A stretch of DNA of 64,000 bases, taken from contig QCJX01000006.1 of NCBI GenBank assembly GCA_003215725.1, positions 1 through 64,000 on the forward strand. The letters are read 5' to 3'. This document shows positions 20,137 to 31,216 of the stretch, piece by piece. Source of the stretch: Prochlorococcus sp. AG-409-I11. Lineage in GTDB: Bacteria > Cyanobacteriota > Cyanobacteriia > PCC-6307 > Cyanobiaceae. Every line of letters begins with the position of its first letter. Position 1 is the stretch's first letter. Made by a program: the position numbers and the translations under genes. The notes beneath the pieces are model-generated. The model did no database searches, had not been told where the DNA came from, and was given only the letters and a program-made list of their open reading frames with translations.

Positions 20137-21498
20137 ATGACTCAAAATAATAAAATGACCAAACCAGCAATTCTAGAAGCAAACACTACAGATCCCTGTG
20201 TCCACTGTGGTTTTTGTCTTCCAACATGCGCGAGCTACAGAGTTTTAGGAACAGAAATGGATTCACCAAGAGGACGAATTCATACCTTCAAAGCAATTGC
20301 CAATAATGAGATACAAATGGATTCAACCGTAGCAAGCCATTTTGATACTTGTCTTGGTTGCTTTGCTTGCGTAACTGCCTGTCCTTCTTCAGTCCGTTAT
20401 GACCAGCTAATTGAAGCCATCCGTCCTCAATTAAATAAGCCTGGATTGAGATCATCCTGTAACAACCTATTTCGCAAATTATTACTTCTTCTTCTCCCAT
20501 ATCCCAAACGACTAAGAGCAATTCTGCAGGTTATGCGTGGATATGCAGGAACATCAATTCAAAAGAAAACACATGCCTTAGGTCTTACGAAACTATTTGG
20601 TCCCCAACTTCAAGCGATGGAAGCTTTACTCCCACCACTTTCAAAAGAATGCTTTGCAGATAATTTTCCAGTAATCAACAAACCTCATGGAAAAAGAAGA
20701 GGCAGAGTTGGTCTTGTATTGGGATGTGTTCAAAGATGTTTTGATCCAAATGTAAATTTGGCGTCACTTTTAGTTCTTCAAGCCAATGGGTTCGAAGTTG
20801 TTATACCTAAAGATCAAGGCTGTTGTGGTGCAGTTACTCACCATCAAGGTGAGTTAAAACATACTCAAGAACTTGCTGAAAAACTTATTACAAGCTTTCA
20901 TTCAATTAGTAATAATGAGCCATCTAATGAAGAGCAACCCATAGAAGCAATCTTGGTTGCAGCGTCTGGATGTGGTCACACAATGAAAGCCTATAATGAC
21001 CTTCTCTCATCAGAGAAAGGGTTTAAAGTTCCAGTCTTAGATATCCATGAATTCCTAATTTTAAAAGGTCTATCAGAAGAATTTAAAAATAGACTCAAGC
21101 CATTAAATAATCTCAATAAAAGTAATCAAAACCATGATGATCATTGCAACATTGTTTTTCACGATGCTTGTCATATGATTCATGGTCAAGGCATAGCAAA
21201 GCAGCCAAGAAACCTTTTAAAATCTATACCTAATATTGAAATTACAGAAGCTACCGAAGCAGGAGTTTGTTGTGGTAGTGCTGGAATTTATAACATTGTT
21301 CAACCACAAGAAGCAAAGGAGTTAGGTCAAATAAAAACAAAAGATCTTCTTGCAACAAAACCTGAGATCATAGCTAGTGCAAATATCGGATGCACTCTTC
21401 AACTAAGGCAGTATGTAAAAAGTAATTGCTATATAGCTCATCCTATGGAAATCCTTGCTTCCTCAGCTGGACTCCAAAAGTTTCCAAGCAAAGAATAG
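20137..21498 (+). CDS. glcF: Glycolate oxidase iron-sulfur subunit
   Basis: Two 4Fe-4S motifs 'CVHCGFCLPTC', 'CLGCFACVTACPS'; CCG domains 'GCCGAVTHHQG', 'VCCGSAGIY'. Confidence 0.92.
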   Translation: MTQNNKMTKPAILEANTTDPCVHCGFCLPTCASYRVLGTEMDSPRGRIHTFKAIANNEIQMDSTVASHFDTCLGCFACVTACPSSVRYDQLIEAIRPQLNKPGLRSSCNNLFRKLLLLLLPYPKRLRAILQVMRGYAGTSIQKKTHALGLTKLFGPQLQAMEALLPPLSKECFADNFPVINKPHGKRRGRVGLVLGCVQRCFDPNVNLASLLVLQANGFEVVIPKDQGCCGAVTHHQGELKHTQELAEKLITSFHSISNNEPSNEEQPIEAILVAASGCGHTMKAYNDLLSSEKGFKVPVLDIHEFLILKGLSEEFKNRLKPLNNLNKSNQNHDDHCNIVFHDACHMIHGQGIAKQPRNLLKSIPNIEITEATEAGVCCGSAGIYNIVQPQEAKELGQIKTKDLLATKPEIIASANIGCTLQLRQYVKSNCYIAHPMEILASSAGLQKFPSKE

Positions 21499-22815
21499 AG
21501 AATCATCACTCCCAAGATTTCCAGGAAAAGTAACAATAGGTAGATTAATTTTTTGTTCTTCTTGTAATGGAATAACTAAAGACAAGCCAGCGAAAAGTTG
21601 TCCTTCAAGTCTCACTTTATCCAATCCCAAACCTTCTCTCAAAAGAGTCTGAGTAGTAGTTCCTCCCTTACTAATCAAATAACCTAATTGAGGCAAAACA
21701 GATTGTACCAATAATGCCATAAATTTCGCAATTTTTTTACCAGCACTTAGGCTTTTCTCTAACGAAGAAAAAGTCAACTCTTTCCGAGAAGTATATAAAA
21801 CAGGAGTTTGATTATTAATAAAGATTTCTTTTACTTTAAAACACAAATAATTAATCTCATTAGCCAAGAAAACATCTGTTGATTTACTTTCAAAGCAATC
21901 TAAAATTCTTTGAACAGACAATTCTAAACCAACACAATTAGAATCTTCTAATAACCTTGTTAACTGGTTCGTAGATAAAGAAATGTGAGAGCCAACAAGA
22001 ATCATCCCTGGTAAATATTCACCTATTTTATTTCTCCGCCTATAATTTTTAAGTGATTGTTTCTTCAAAAAAATTGGATTTATTCCCGAAAAGCTATTCA
22101 ATAAACTCGCTGCAGAGCGAAATAAAAATAGTTTATTTGTCCTTACATTTTCTATTGCTTCTGCAAAAATCTTTAGATGTAAGTGTTGTTGAGCATCAAC
22201 AACTACATGGGTATTATTATCAAGATTTCTCAAAAAAGTAATTAAAGACTCCATACCAACAGGAGTATTTGCTGATTCAAGTTGTCTAAGACCAATACGT
22301 TTAATTTTCTGAAGTGATATCTCACCTTTACTTTTCTCTTCAATCCACGCAGGAAGATAACTAGTGGAATAACCAAAAACTCTATCTTTTGCAAACACAG
22401 TTTTATGTATTGGCTCTCCATTTAAAAGATGTAGTCCTTCAACAGTTGTGCGCTGTCCTTCAAAAAAAGCTGGAACATGAAAGGTAGCTGCAACAGAACC
22501 CATTTCAGTGGCAATTAGCTTTGGTTCAAGAAAGCCATGTCCCCGAAGGGTTGAATCTCCTCGACTTACAAGCAAAATATCTTCTAGTCTTAATCCCTCA
22601 GCCTTCAAAGCTTTCTTTAAAGAAGTGCAAATTTCTTTAATCCTCTGTTCAACATCATGTGGAAGCAAGGCCCTTGTATTAGCTAATACAAAAAAAATTG
22701 GAGCATGATGATGCAAAGCTTGCCTCAATGCATCAACATCCCAACTAAGAAGCAACAAACAATCATGAACCGTTTGAGAACCTGTGGGGTCGTCATCAAT
22801 AACAACTACCTTCAT
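21463..22815 (-). CDS. Four-carbon acid sugar kinase family protein (DUF1537/OtnK-like)
   Basis: 'VVIDDDPTGSQTVHD', 'SRGDSTLRGHG', 'LISKGGTTTQTLL', 'PGNLGSDDSLF'. Confidence 0.87.
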   Translation of the reverse strand: MKVVVIDDDPTGSQTVHDCLLLLSWDVDALRQALHHHAPIFFVLANTRALLPHDVEQRIKEICTSLKKALKAEGLRLEDILLVSRGDSTLRGHGFLEPKLIATEMGSVAATFHVPAFFEGQRTTVEGLHLLNGEPIHKTVFAKDRVFGYSTSYLPAWIEEKSKGEISLQKIKRIGLRQLESANTPVGMESLITFLRNLDNNTHVVVDAQQHLHLKIFAEAIENVRTNKLFLFRSAASLLNSFSGINPIFLKKQSLKNYRRRNKIGEYLPGMILVGSHISLSTNQLTRLLEDSNCVGLELSVQRILDCFESKSTDVFLANEINYLCFKVKEIFINNQTPVLYTSRKELTFSSLEKSLSAGKKIAKFMALLVQSVLPQLGYLISKGGTTTQTLLREGLGLDKVRLEGQLFAGLSLVIPLQEEQKINLPIVTFPGNLGSDDSLFFAWKLLESS

Positions 22816-24056
22816 TGCTTAATGGAACCTTGAAAAATCTCTCACTAATCTCATCTATCTTTACACCAACAGATTTGACAGGAGTAGAGACAACAGTTCG
22901 TGAACTACATAGAGAAAAATTACCATGGGTTCCATGTGGTTTCAGAACTCGAATCAACTGGGGACCTACACTTACATCCAAATGCCAAGGAATCAGTCTT
23001 GAGCAAATCAATGGCATTACTGAGCATGCAGTAGACGACTTAACTATTACTGTCCAATCTGGGGTTTCATTAGCAGAAGTTCAAGCATCTTTAGCCAAAC
23101 ATAATCAATGGATAGCTATTGATTCTCCTTGGGACAGAGAATTAAACTCAAACTCTATAAGTTCAGGAAGTCTTGGTGGGATAGTAGCCCAGGGCCTTTC
23201 AGGCAGTATGCGCCAGCGCTATATGGGGATAAGAGACCAACTCATTGGAATCAATTTAATACGAGCTGATGGAACCTTTGCTAAAGCTGGAGGGAAAGTA
23301 GTCAAAAATGTGGCTGGATATGACCTAATGCGTCTTCTTTGTGGAAGCTGGGGAAGTCTTGCAATGATTACTGAAATGACTCTAAGAACTCACCCAATCA
23401 AACCATTTCACTCAATACTTAATATCAAAGGTTCTATTAATAGTTTAGAGAAGTTGAGAAAGAGCCTATATAAAACAAACTTAACTCCTGAGTTTATAGA
23501 CTGGAAAAAAAATCATAATAATGAATTAGAGTTACAAATAGGGCTTGGAAGTATTAGTAAAGATGGCAATATTGAACAAATAAAGTCTATCAATAAACTT
23601 GTAGATTTTCATAAGCTATTAGCTACAGAACAAGAGTGGGATGGTCCACATAAGTTGCAAGAGAACAAAGTAATTAATTCAAACCATAGAGATTACTGGC
23701 TAATTAGAGTTGCTCTTTTACCTAGCAAGATTCACGTTTTTCTGACCAGTAAGATTTTTCAAGATCTTTCTAATTTACTAGAATGTAGAATAGCTGCTGG
23801 AATTGGTGTAGGCAATATTTGGCAAAGTAATCAATCAATGAATACTAAGATCAATAGTGAAAAATTCTTACATCTCAGATCTAATGTAGAAGCTCTTGGA
23901 GGTAACTTGACTGTGCTTAATCAACCAGACTCTATTAATCCAAATATACCTTCTTGGCAGAATGCAAAGTCCAAGTATTTAATTCAAAATATCAAAAATC
24001 AATTTGACCCTTTTAAGCAAATGTCACCAGGAAGATTGCCAGGAGTAGAAGGGTAA
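22815..24056 (+). CDS. glcE: Glycolate oxidase FAD-binding subunit
   Basis: FAD_binding_4 features 'SGSLGGIVAQGLSGSMRQRYMGIRDQLIGINLIRADG', 'KNVAGYDLMRLLCGSWGSLAMITEMTLR'. TTG start in track. Confidence 0.88.
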   Translation: MLNGTLKNLSLISSIFTPTDLTGVETTVRELHREKLPWVPCGFRTRINWGPTLTSKCQGISLEQINGITEHAVDDLTITVQSGVSLAEVQASLAKHNQWIAIDSPWDRELNSNSISSGSLGGIVAQGLSGSMRQRYMGIRDQLIGINLIRADGTFAKAGGKVVKNVAGYDLMRLLCGSWGSLAMITEMTLRTHPIKPFHSILNIKGSINSLEKLRKSLYKTNLTPEFIDWKKNHNNELELQIGLGSISKDGNIEQIKSINKLVDFHKLLATEQEWDGPHKLQENKVINSNHRDYWLIRVALLPSKIHVFLTSKIFQDLSNLLECRIAAGIGVGNIWQSNQSMNTKINSEKFLHLRSNVEALGGNLTVLNQPDSINPNIPSWQNAKSKYLIQNIKNQFDPFKQMSPGRLPGVEG

Positions 24057-24910
24057 TCGACAACTGTTATGGCTGAATATAAAGTTTTTTTTGCGCCCGG
24101 CCTAAGCATCAGCATTCTATCTCCAGTGATTAATGAGCCCCTTGGAGATGTCCATGGCTCTACGCAAACCATCCTTCTAGGTGGATCTGTCCAAACAACA
24201 TTTAAATCAAAAGGGTCTTCAGAGTTCAACTGAATACATCTAGACAAGCCTTGATCTAACAATAAAACTGAACCTTGAGATGCAGATAGGAAATCAACAC
24301 CTTCAGAGAGAGAGTCCAATTGCATGATTGTTTTCTCTTCCGACATAGTCTTATGGTTATAACAATTATCTGCAAGTCCTATTAAATGAACTTTAGAAAG
24401 ATTACTAATATTGAAATATGGATGCATACCAAAAGAAAAAGGCATGAGATCTTCACTATTATTTTTTATATTTATGGTAATTTGAAGGGTTTTAACAAAA
24501 AGCTTAATTTGGATATCTAAACAAAATCGAAAAGGATACATTGACATAGATGTACTATCTTCACTGCAAGAAACCTTTACCCCTTCACTATCATCTAATA
24601 TTGTAAGCTGCCATTCTTTATCTCTAGCAAACCCATGCTGTTTTATATAAAAATTCCTATCCTTTACTTTCAATAAGTTACCTGGCAGATCTCCACAAAT
24701 AGGAAAAAGAATAGGAATTCCACCTCGAATGCTTTTTTCTTTGTTTTGAAATCTTTCAAGGTCAAAATATAAAATTTCATGATCACCATATCTCCATTCA
24801 GTAATCAAACCACCTCGTTCAGGTACAACTCTAAGTCTATGCTTTTTCTCTACTTCTAATATTTCCCAATGCTGGTAAGGTGAATTCTTTTTAGTAACTA
24901 TTAGTGTCAT
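23999..24910 (-). CDS. Aldose 1-epimerase family protein
   Basis: 'RGGIPILFPICGDLPGN', 'FSFGMHPYFNI', 'VCVEPWTSPRGSL'. Confidence 0.85.
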   Translation of the reverse strand: MTLIVTKKNSPYQHWEILEVEKKHRLRVVPERGGLITEWRYGDHEILYFDLERFQNKEKSIRGGIPILFPICGDLPGNLLKVKDRNFYIKQHGFARDKEWQLTILDDSEGVKVSCSEDSTSMSMYPFRFCLDIQIKLFVKTLQITINIKNNSEDLMPFSFGMHPYFNISNLSKVHLIGLADNCYNHKTMSEEKTIMQLDSLSEGVDFLSASQGSVLLLDQGLSRCIQLNSEDPFDLNVVWTDPPRRMVCVEPWTSPRGSLITGDRMLMLRPGAKKTLYSAITVVDYPSTPGNLPGDICLKGSN

Positions 24911-24971
24911 TAATCAAAAAAGTAAAGTAATATTTAATAGGGAAAAATGATATATATATAAGGATTAAGTT

Positions 24972-25922
24972 TTAACCTTTCAACCAAGACAACATTTCTT
25001 CATTAACCTTATCAGGAATCTCATCATGAGGACAATGACCAGCCTTTAAAAGTACTTCTTTAACTTCTAAAGAAGCTTGCCTAGCAAATATACGAAATTT
25101 ATCTTGCTTAGCCTTTGCATTTCTCAACCAAGGGTCACTATCACCCCAAAGCAAAAGAAGTGGAGATTGTAAATCTTGAAATAATTCATCTATAGGCTTT
25201 CCTTTTAATCCGCGTGCCTGAAACACTTTCTGAAATACTTTAAATGCACCAGGATCCAACGAAGGGCGTCGAATTGATTCAACAAGATCATCATCAACAT
25301 TAGTTGGATCGATATAAACCTGCTGTAATGTGCTTCGAATTACTCCTGGTCGACGTAAATTCTCAAATATCAATCTTTGCAATAAAGGATACAAAAACCA
25401 TTTAACTAAAAGATCTCTAGAAAGACCTGCTCCAACAATCTTTCTAAACTTAGAACTTAAATCCTTCGGCGTTGAAACAAGCTTTTCATCACTAAAGTAA
25501 CCAGCAGCATTAAGCAAAACAACACCTGCTGATTCTTCCTCCAGAGCAGCACCAGCAGCTAGAGCCGCATACCCACCAAGAGAATTGCCAACTATCACTG
25601 TTGGTCTTCTAATACGTTCTTTTACATATGCAACAACCTGCTCTTTCCACAGTTCACCTCCATAATCTAATTCCGAAGGCTTCGCACTTCTTCCAAAACC
25701 AAGTAAATCAATTGCATGAACTTCATGAGTGCGTGAAAGAAAAGGGATATTGTGACGCCAATGGTCAGTTGAAGCTCCAAAACCATGAACTAACAGTACA
25801 GCTGGAGAATCCTTATCTAAATTTTCACGAGGTGCATCAATAGGGCTACTACTCACAGAATAAACATCATGTCCTAAGTAGCTCCATGGGGCATTTGGCA
25901 AGGCAGCTAAAGCAGGCATCAC
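24972..25922 (-). CDS. Alpha/beta hydrolase
   Basis: 'VLLVHGFGASTDHWRHN', nucleophile elbow 'VGNSLGGYAAL', 'AGHCPHDEIPDKVN'. Confidence 0.92.
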   Translation of the reverse strand: MMPALAALPNAPWSYLGHDVYSVSSSPIDAPRENLDKDSPAVLLVHGFGASTDHWRHNIPFLSRTHEVHAIDLLGFGRSAKPSELDYGGELWKEQVVAYVKERIRRPTVIVGNSLGGYAALAAGAALEEESAGVVLLNAAGYFSDEKLVSTPKDLSSKFRKIVGAGLSRDLLVKWFLYPLLQRLIFENLRRPGVIRSTLQQVYIDPTNVDDDLVESIRRPSLDPGAFKVFQKVFQARGLKGKPIDELFQDLQSPLLLLWGDSDPWLRNAKAKQDKFRIFARQASLEVKEVLLKAGHCPHDEIPDKVNEEMLSWLKG

Positions 25923-26056
25923 ACAAGAATTAAAAATAGATTCAGTTTGGAGATGTTACGCAACAATGCCACAATTCAAAAGTTAATTCTTGGTTTAAGA
26001 GTACTGATAGACAATTCAACAAATCGAATGTGACAAGAACAAGGCCATCTATCAAA

Positions 26057-27430
26057 TTAGAGAAGACCTACTGGGTTAGCAGCAATGTCATCAGGGATTG
26101 AGTTCCCACCGCCAGGGGTTTTATCCTTCAAAACAAAGCGAAGAAGCACAGGAGCAAGAAAAGTAGTCCCTATAACCATTAACAACACTGCTGCCTCTAA
26201 TGATGGAGTTAATAATCCAGCACTGGTACCTAGGCCAAGAAAAATCAAGCCAACTTCACCACGAGGCATCATTCCTAAGCCAACTACAAGTCGATCAGTA
26301 GGTTTATCAATTACAAAAGACCAACCAGCAGCAATTTTGCCGATAATTGCAACTATCAACATAAAGCCAGCAACTACAAGTGCAGATCGACTAGCAGGGT
26401 CTAAAGGATTGATTACAGAAAGGTCCATGCCCGCTCCTACCAAAACAAAGAAAATCGTTGCGAAAAGTGAAACAAGAGGTAAAACCGATTGTTGAATTGC
26501 ATGATTATTTTTTGAGCTACTAAGAATCAAACCTGCTGCGAAAGCTCCTAAAGCAGCTTCTAAACCAATAGCTGTTGCTACAAAGCAACTCAAAACAAGT
26601 ATTACAAAAGAAGCAACTACAACAGCTCCTGGTGCTTTAAGCCGATCGAGCAACCAGTCAAAAGCAGGAGCGGCAGTTCTACTAAGGACTATTGCTCCTA
26701 CAACAAAAACTATGGCAGCAAGAACAAGTTTAATTATTGGAGCAATTTCCAAAGATCCTCCAGCGGCTAGAGCAACTACAACTGCAAGAATTACTATTCC
26801 AAGGATGTCATCTAGAACGGCTGCACCTATAACAATCTGACCCTCTCGTGTTTTTAAATATCCAAGTTCTCCAAAAACACTTGCCGTTATGCCAATGCTA
26901 GTAGCAGTCATTGATGCTCCTGCAAAGACGGCAGGGATCAAATCAACTTGAAAAAGAAACATCAAACCAAAAGTTCCCAAAGCAAATGGCAAAACAACAC
27001 CAGTCATAGCAACGGTGAAAGCTTGCACGCCTACAGCAACTAGTTCTTCCAGTTCACTTTCTAATCCCGTCAGAAACAATAAAGCGTAAAGTCCAAGTGT
27101 CGCTACAGCTTGCAAAGAGGGGAACGTTTCAAAATACAGATCGGGTACTGCTTCAGGTGGAACTGAAGCTAATGAACTAATTAAGTGGACAAAGCCTTGA
27201 TTCAACTGAGCACTAGTGCTAGGCGGCATTAAAAGATGTAGCCCAGAGGCCCCTATAACTACCCCAGCAAGTAATTCCCCAACAATTGTGGGCAAATTCA
27301 AGCGCACTAAAACCTCAGCCAAAGTTCTTGCAGCAACAAAAATGAGCAAAAAGTTAATTACTCCTATCAACGTTTCAGCCACCTCAATCTCATGAGTGCT
27401 TAAGACAGAAAACAAATGGTGCTCAATCAT
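26057..27430 (-). CDS. CPA2-family cation:proton antiporter (NapA/KefB-like)
   Basis: Multi-TM, 'LPTIVGELLAGVVIGASGL', 'MTATSIGITASVFGELG', 'VLDDILGIVILAV'. Confidence 0.92.
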   Translation of the reverse strand: MIEHHLFSVLSTHEIEVAETLIGVINFLLIFVAARTLAEVLVRLNLPTIVGELLAGVVIGASGLHLLMPPSTSAQLNQGFVHLISSLASVPPEAVPDLYFETFPSLQAVATLGLYALLFLTGLESELEELVAVGVQAFTVAMTGVVLPFALGTFGLMFLFQVDLIPAVFAGASMTATSIGITASVFGELGYLKTREGQIVIGAAVLDDILGIVILAVVVALAAGGSLEIAPIIKLVLAAIVFVVGAIVLSRTAAPAFDWLLDRLKAPGAVVVASFVILVLSCFVATAIGLEAALGAFAAGLILSSSKNNHAIQQSVLPLVSLFATIFFVLVGAGMDLSVINPLDPASRSALVVAGFMLIVAIIGKIAAGWSFVIDKPTDRLVVGLGMMPRGEVGLIFLGLGTSAGLLTPSLEAAVLLMVIGTTFLAPVLLRFVLKDKTPGGGNSIPDDIAANPVGLL

Positions 27431-27783
27431 GACCTCTAATTTTTATCCCGTATATAAAACATAAATGACCATGCAGCATTTATGAACCTTTTTCAAACAC
27501 CTAAAGACCTGGCTGCCATTGAAGGTGTTGATCTGAAGTTACTAAGACGCTCCTAGAAAAAGTAGAGCTAGCGTCTATCAAATATAAACAATCTCAATGT
27601 CCATAGATCAGGCATCCTCATGACGCAAGTACTGCTAAAAGCAAATATCAACAAACACTATTCAGTAAATACCTTTCTCTTTTGAAAAAGGTTTACATGT
27701 TTCTTCAGGCTTATCGAAAAAACCATCTCAGTCCTTTGCACCAATAAGCCATCAATCTCTTCCAATTTCTTCCATTAATCAAT

Positions 27784-30306
27784 ATGAGTAACTCCCAACC
27801 CCTAGACCTGCGACTACCAACTCCAGGGTGTTATGCAGATCCAGAAAGAGCAGGTATTGATGCTGATGCTGTCTTCGATGGAATGACGGAACACTTATTT
27901 TTTACTCTTGGAAAACTTGCAACTACAGCCAGTCTTCACGATCTTTATATGGCACTAAGCTATGCCGTAAGAGACCGCTTAATGACTCGATATTTAGCAA
28001 GTCAAGAAGCAATAAGAGCTAGACCTCAAAAAACAGTTGCGTACCTTTCGGCTGAATTTTTAATTGGCCCACAATTAAACAATAACCTTCTCAATCTTGG
28101 AATACGAAAAGAAGCAGAAGAAGCACTCAAAAGATTTGGGATAGATTCTTTAAGTCAAATCCTTGCAGTTGAAGAAGAACCTGGCTTAGGCAATGGAGGA
28201 CTAGGTCGCCTTGCTGCTTGTTATATGGAATCACTTGCAACTTTACAAGTTCCTGCAATCGGATATGGCATTCGATATGAGTTTGGGATTTTCAATCAAC
28301 TCATTCGTGATGGTTGGCAAGTCGAAGTTACTGATAAATGGCTAAAAGGTGGATGGCCATGGGAACTTCCCCAACCTGATGAAGCATGTCTGGTTGGATT
28401 TGGCGGTTCAACGGAAAACTATAGAGATGACCAAGGGAACTATCGATCGCGTTGGATCGCTTCAGAACATGCCATTGGAGTTCCTCACGATGTACCTGTG
28501 CTTGGTTACAAAGTTAATAGCTGTAACCGATTAAGGCTTTGGCGAGCTGATGCCACTGAAAGTTTTGATTTTTATGCATTCAATATTGGGGATTATTACG
28601 GAGCTGTTGAAGAGAAAGTTGCTTCAGAAACCCTTTCTAAAGTTCTCTATCCAAATGATGGAACAGATGAAGGACGAAGATTACGTCTAAAACAACAACA
28701 CTTCTTTGTAAGTTGCTCTCTACAGGACATGTTAAGGAGCCTAGAAAAAAGAAATATTCCAATTAAAGACTTTTCAAATCATTGGACCGTCCAGCTCAAT
28801 GATACTCATCCAGCAATTGCTGTGGCTGAGCTAATGCGTTTGCTCATAGATAATTATCACCTTCAATGGGATATAGCTTGGCAGATTACTAATCGATCAG
28901 TTGCATATACAAACCACACCTTATTACCTGAAGCTCTTGAAAAATGGGATTTAACACTATTTAAAAGCTTACTACCAAGACATTTAGAGTTAATTTATGA
29001 AATTAATCAAAGATTTCTTCAGCAAGTCCGATTGCGTTACCCAGGCAATGATCTAATTCTGAGGAAATTATCAATTATTGATGAGGAAGGAGGGAAATCT
29101 ATACGAATGGCCCATTTAGCAACTATTGGAGCTCACAATGTTAATGGAGTTGCTGCATTGCACTCAGATTTGATCAAAAGACAACTGATGCCTGAATTTG
29201 CAGAGCTATGGCCTGAAAAATTCACAAACGTCACTAATGGTGTAACTCCCCGTCGTTGGGTTGCTCTAGCAAACCCAGAACTTTCATTACTACTTGACAA
29301 TGAAATTGGTTCGAATTGGGTTACCAACATGGAACTACTTCATAACTTAGAAAAAAAAGAAAATGATTCCAGTTTTCTTCATTTATTTGGAGAAACTAAA
29401 TTATCTGGCAAGAAAAAACTAGCAAATTACATTCATCAACAAAGTGGGATCATAGTTGATCCATATAGTCTATTTGATGTGCAAGTAAAAAGAATACATC
29501 AATACAAAAGACAGCATTTAAATGCTCTGCAAGTTATCACTCAATATTTACGGATTAAAAATGGTACAGCTCAAGGTATTGCCCCTAGAACAGTTATTTT
29601 TGGAGGTAAAGCAGCTCCTGGATACTTTATGGCCAAATTAATAATTAGATTTATAAATGGAATTGCAGAAATGGTTAATGCAGACCCCGATATGGATGGA
29701 CGCTTAAGAGTCATTTTTCTAGCTGACTACAATGTAAAGCTAGGAGAACAAGTTTATCCTGCATCAGATCTATCAGAGCAAATTTCTACTGCAGGCAAAG
29801 AAGCTTCTGGAACTGGAAATATGAAATTTGCTATGAATGGTGCTTTAACAATTGGAACTCTTGATGGAGCAAATATTGAAATTCGAGAGAGAGTTGGAGA
29901 AGAAAACTTTTTTCTGTTCGGTAAAACAGAAACAGAAATAATGCAACTACAGCAAACTGGTTATAATCCACGAAAATATATAGAAGCTTTACCGGAACTT
30001 TCAGAAGCAATAAGATTAGTTGAGCTTGGACATTTTAGTAATGGTGATAATGAACTATTTCGTCCGCTAATAGATAGTCTCACTGGTAAAGATCCTTTTT
30101 TTGTAATGGCAGATTTTGCAGACTATTTACGTGTGCAAGATAATGTAAGTAGAGCTTGGCAAAATCGTGAAGAATGGAATCGAATGTCACTTCTAAATAC
30201 CGCCAGATCTGGATTCTTTTCCTCAGACCGTTCTATTAAAGAATACTGTGACTCTATTTGGAAAGTTAAACCACTACCAGTAGAAATCACTTGCGATGTT
30301 CACTAG
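27784..30306 (+). CDS. glgP: Glycogen/starch/maltodextrin phosphorylase
   Basis: 'EEEPGLGNGGLGRLAACYMES', 'VQLNDTHPAIAVAELMR', PLP site 'EASGTGNMKFAMNGALTIGTLDGANIE'. Confidence 0.98.
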   Translation: MSNSQPLDLRLPTPGCYADPERAGIDADAVFDGMTEHLFFTLGKLATTASLHDLYMALSYAVRDRLMTRYLASQEAIRARPQKTVAYLSAEFLIGPQLNNNLLNLGIRKEAEEALKRFGIDSLSQILAVEEEPGLGNGGLGRLAACYMESLATLQVPAIGYGIRYEFGIFNQLIRDGWQVEVTDKWLKGGWPWELPQPDEACLVGFGGSTENYRDDQGNYRSRWIASEHAIGVPHDVPVLGYKVNSCNRLRLWRADATESFDFYAFNIGDYYGAVEEKVASETLSKVLYPNDGTDEGRRLRLKQQHFFVSCSLQDMLRSLEKRNIPIKDFSNHWTVQLNDTHPAIAVAELMRLLIDNYHLQWDIAWQITNRSVAYTNHTLLPEALEKWDLTLFKSLLPRHLELIYEINQRFLQQVRLRYPGNDLILRKLSIIDEEGGKSIRMAHLATIGAHNVNGVAALHSDLIKRQLMPEFAELWPEKFTNVTNGVTPRRWVALANPELSLLLDNEIGSNWVTNMELLHNLEKKENDSSFLHLFGETKLSGKKKLANYIHQQSGIIVDPYSLFDVQVKRIHQYKRQHLNALQVITQYLRIKNGTAQGIAPRTVIFGGKAAPGYFMAKLIIRFINGIAEMVNADPDMDGRLRVIFLADYNVKLGEQVYPASDLSEQISTAGKEASGTGNMKFAMNGALTIGTLDGANIEIRERVGEENFFLFGKTETEIMQLQQTGYNPRKYIEALPELSEAIRLVELGHFSNGDNELFRPLIDSLTGKDPFFVMADFADYLRVQDNVSRAWQNREEWNRMSLLNTARSGFFSSDRSIKEYCDSIWKVKPLPVEITCDVH

Positions 30307-30387
30307 TATACAAATTATTCACTTCTAAGGTTTCAAAAAAGTAACAGCAATTTTAGTAAATTTACTGATTACTAAATCCATAATAAT

Positions 30388-30849
30388 CTAGTTTTTATCT
30401 GGCAAGTCTGGTGTTTGATGCAATAATCGATTCAATCTCAATCTATCTATATTTAATGGATCTGGTGCCAGTTCCCCTGCAAGCTCTCTAAATTTATTCT
30501 CAATAGACTCTGGAACTTTTACATCAAAAATTCTCTCCATAAGAGCTTCAATTGAGTAAAGATGAGCATTAATATTTTCCAGGTCAGCGATGGCTTGATT
30601 AATTGTTATAGATGGATCTTGTTCCTCTGTATCTGCGCTCATACATGCTTTCATTGAATTATCTGAGGTTTTTGAAATATTCTGCTTTTGCAAATCTTCT
30701 AGAACTCTTCCTGCAAGAGTTCTAAAAGATTGCAAGGCCGCCCAATTCAGTTCCTGTTGTTGACGCAAAGTCGGGCGCTCACGAATCAAACGGTCATGTT
30801 CTTGATAGAACCTTTGACAGTCAGGGCATTGACAGGGCTCTTCTGGCAC
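30388..30849 (-). CDS. Conserved hypothetical protein with N-terminal CxCxxC
   Basis: MPEEPCQCPDCQRFYQEH... Confidence 0.7.
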   Translation of the reverse strand: MPEEPCQCPDCQRFYQEHDRLIRERPTLRQQQELNWAALQSFRTLAGRVLEDLQKQNISKTSDNSMKACMSADTEEQDPSITINQAIADLENINAHLYSIEALMERIFDVKVPESIENKFRELAGELAPDPLNIDRLRLNRLLHQTPDLPDKN

Positions 30850-30886
30850 AGGAGTCCCTCTAGTTCAAATTCCATCATGCCATCCG

Positions 30887-31216
30887 CTATGCCGCTAATG
30901 GGGGTTCACCTGAAGAAGCGTCTTCTTCATCTTCTAAACCACTGCTTTCTGGAAGAGGAATTTCAATACTTGTAACGACCTGAATAACATCCCTTAACCG
31001 CATTGAATCAGCAAACCAACCCATTGCCTGCTCTGTATCACCTCTTCGTTCAGCATCAGTAGATTGATCCTCATGGGCCTCTGCCAAAAGAGCTAGCCAA
31101 CATAAACATCGAGCTTGAACTACAGACAAGTCCAAGTCAGTTGGTTGACATTTCGCTATTCGCTCGCTCTCCTGTTGCACAAGGAGACGAAGTCGTAAAT
31201 CGTGAAGCTGTGTCAT
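30887..31216 (-). CDS. Conserved hypothetical protein
   Basis: 109-aa ORF, protein-like, syntenic position between glgP and rnpB. Confidence 0.7.
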   Translation of the reverse strand: MTQLHDLRLRLLVQQESERIAKCQPTDLDLSVVQARCLCWLALLAEAHEDQSTDAERRGDTEQAMGWFADSMRLRDVIQVVTSIEIPLPESSGLEDEEDASSGEPPLAA

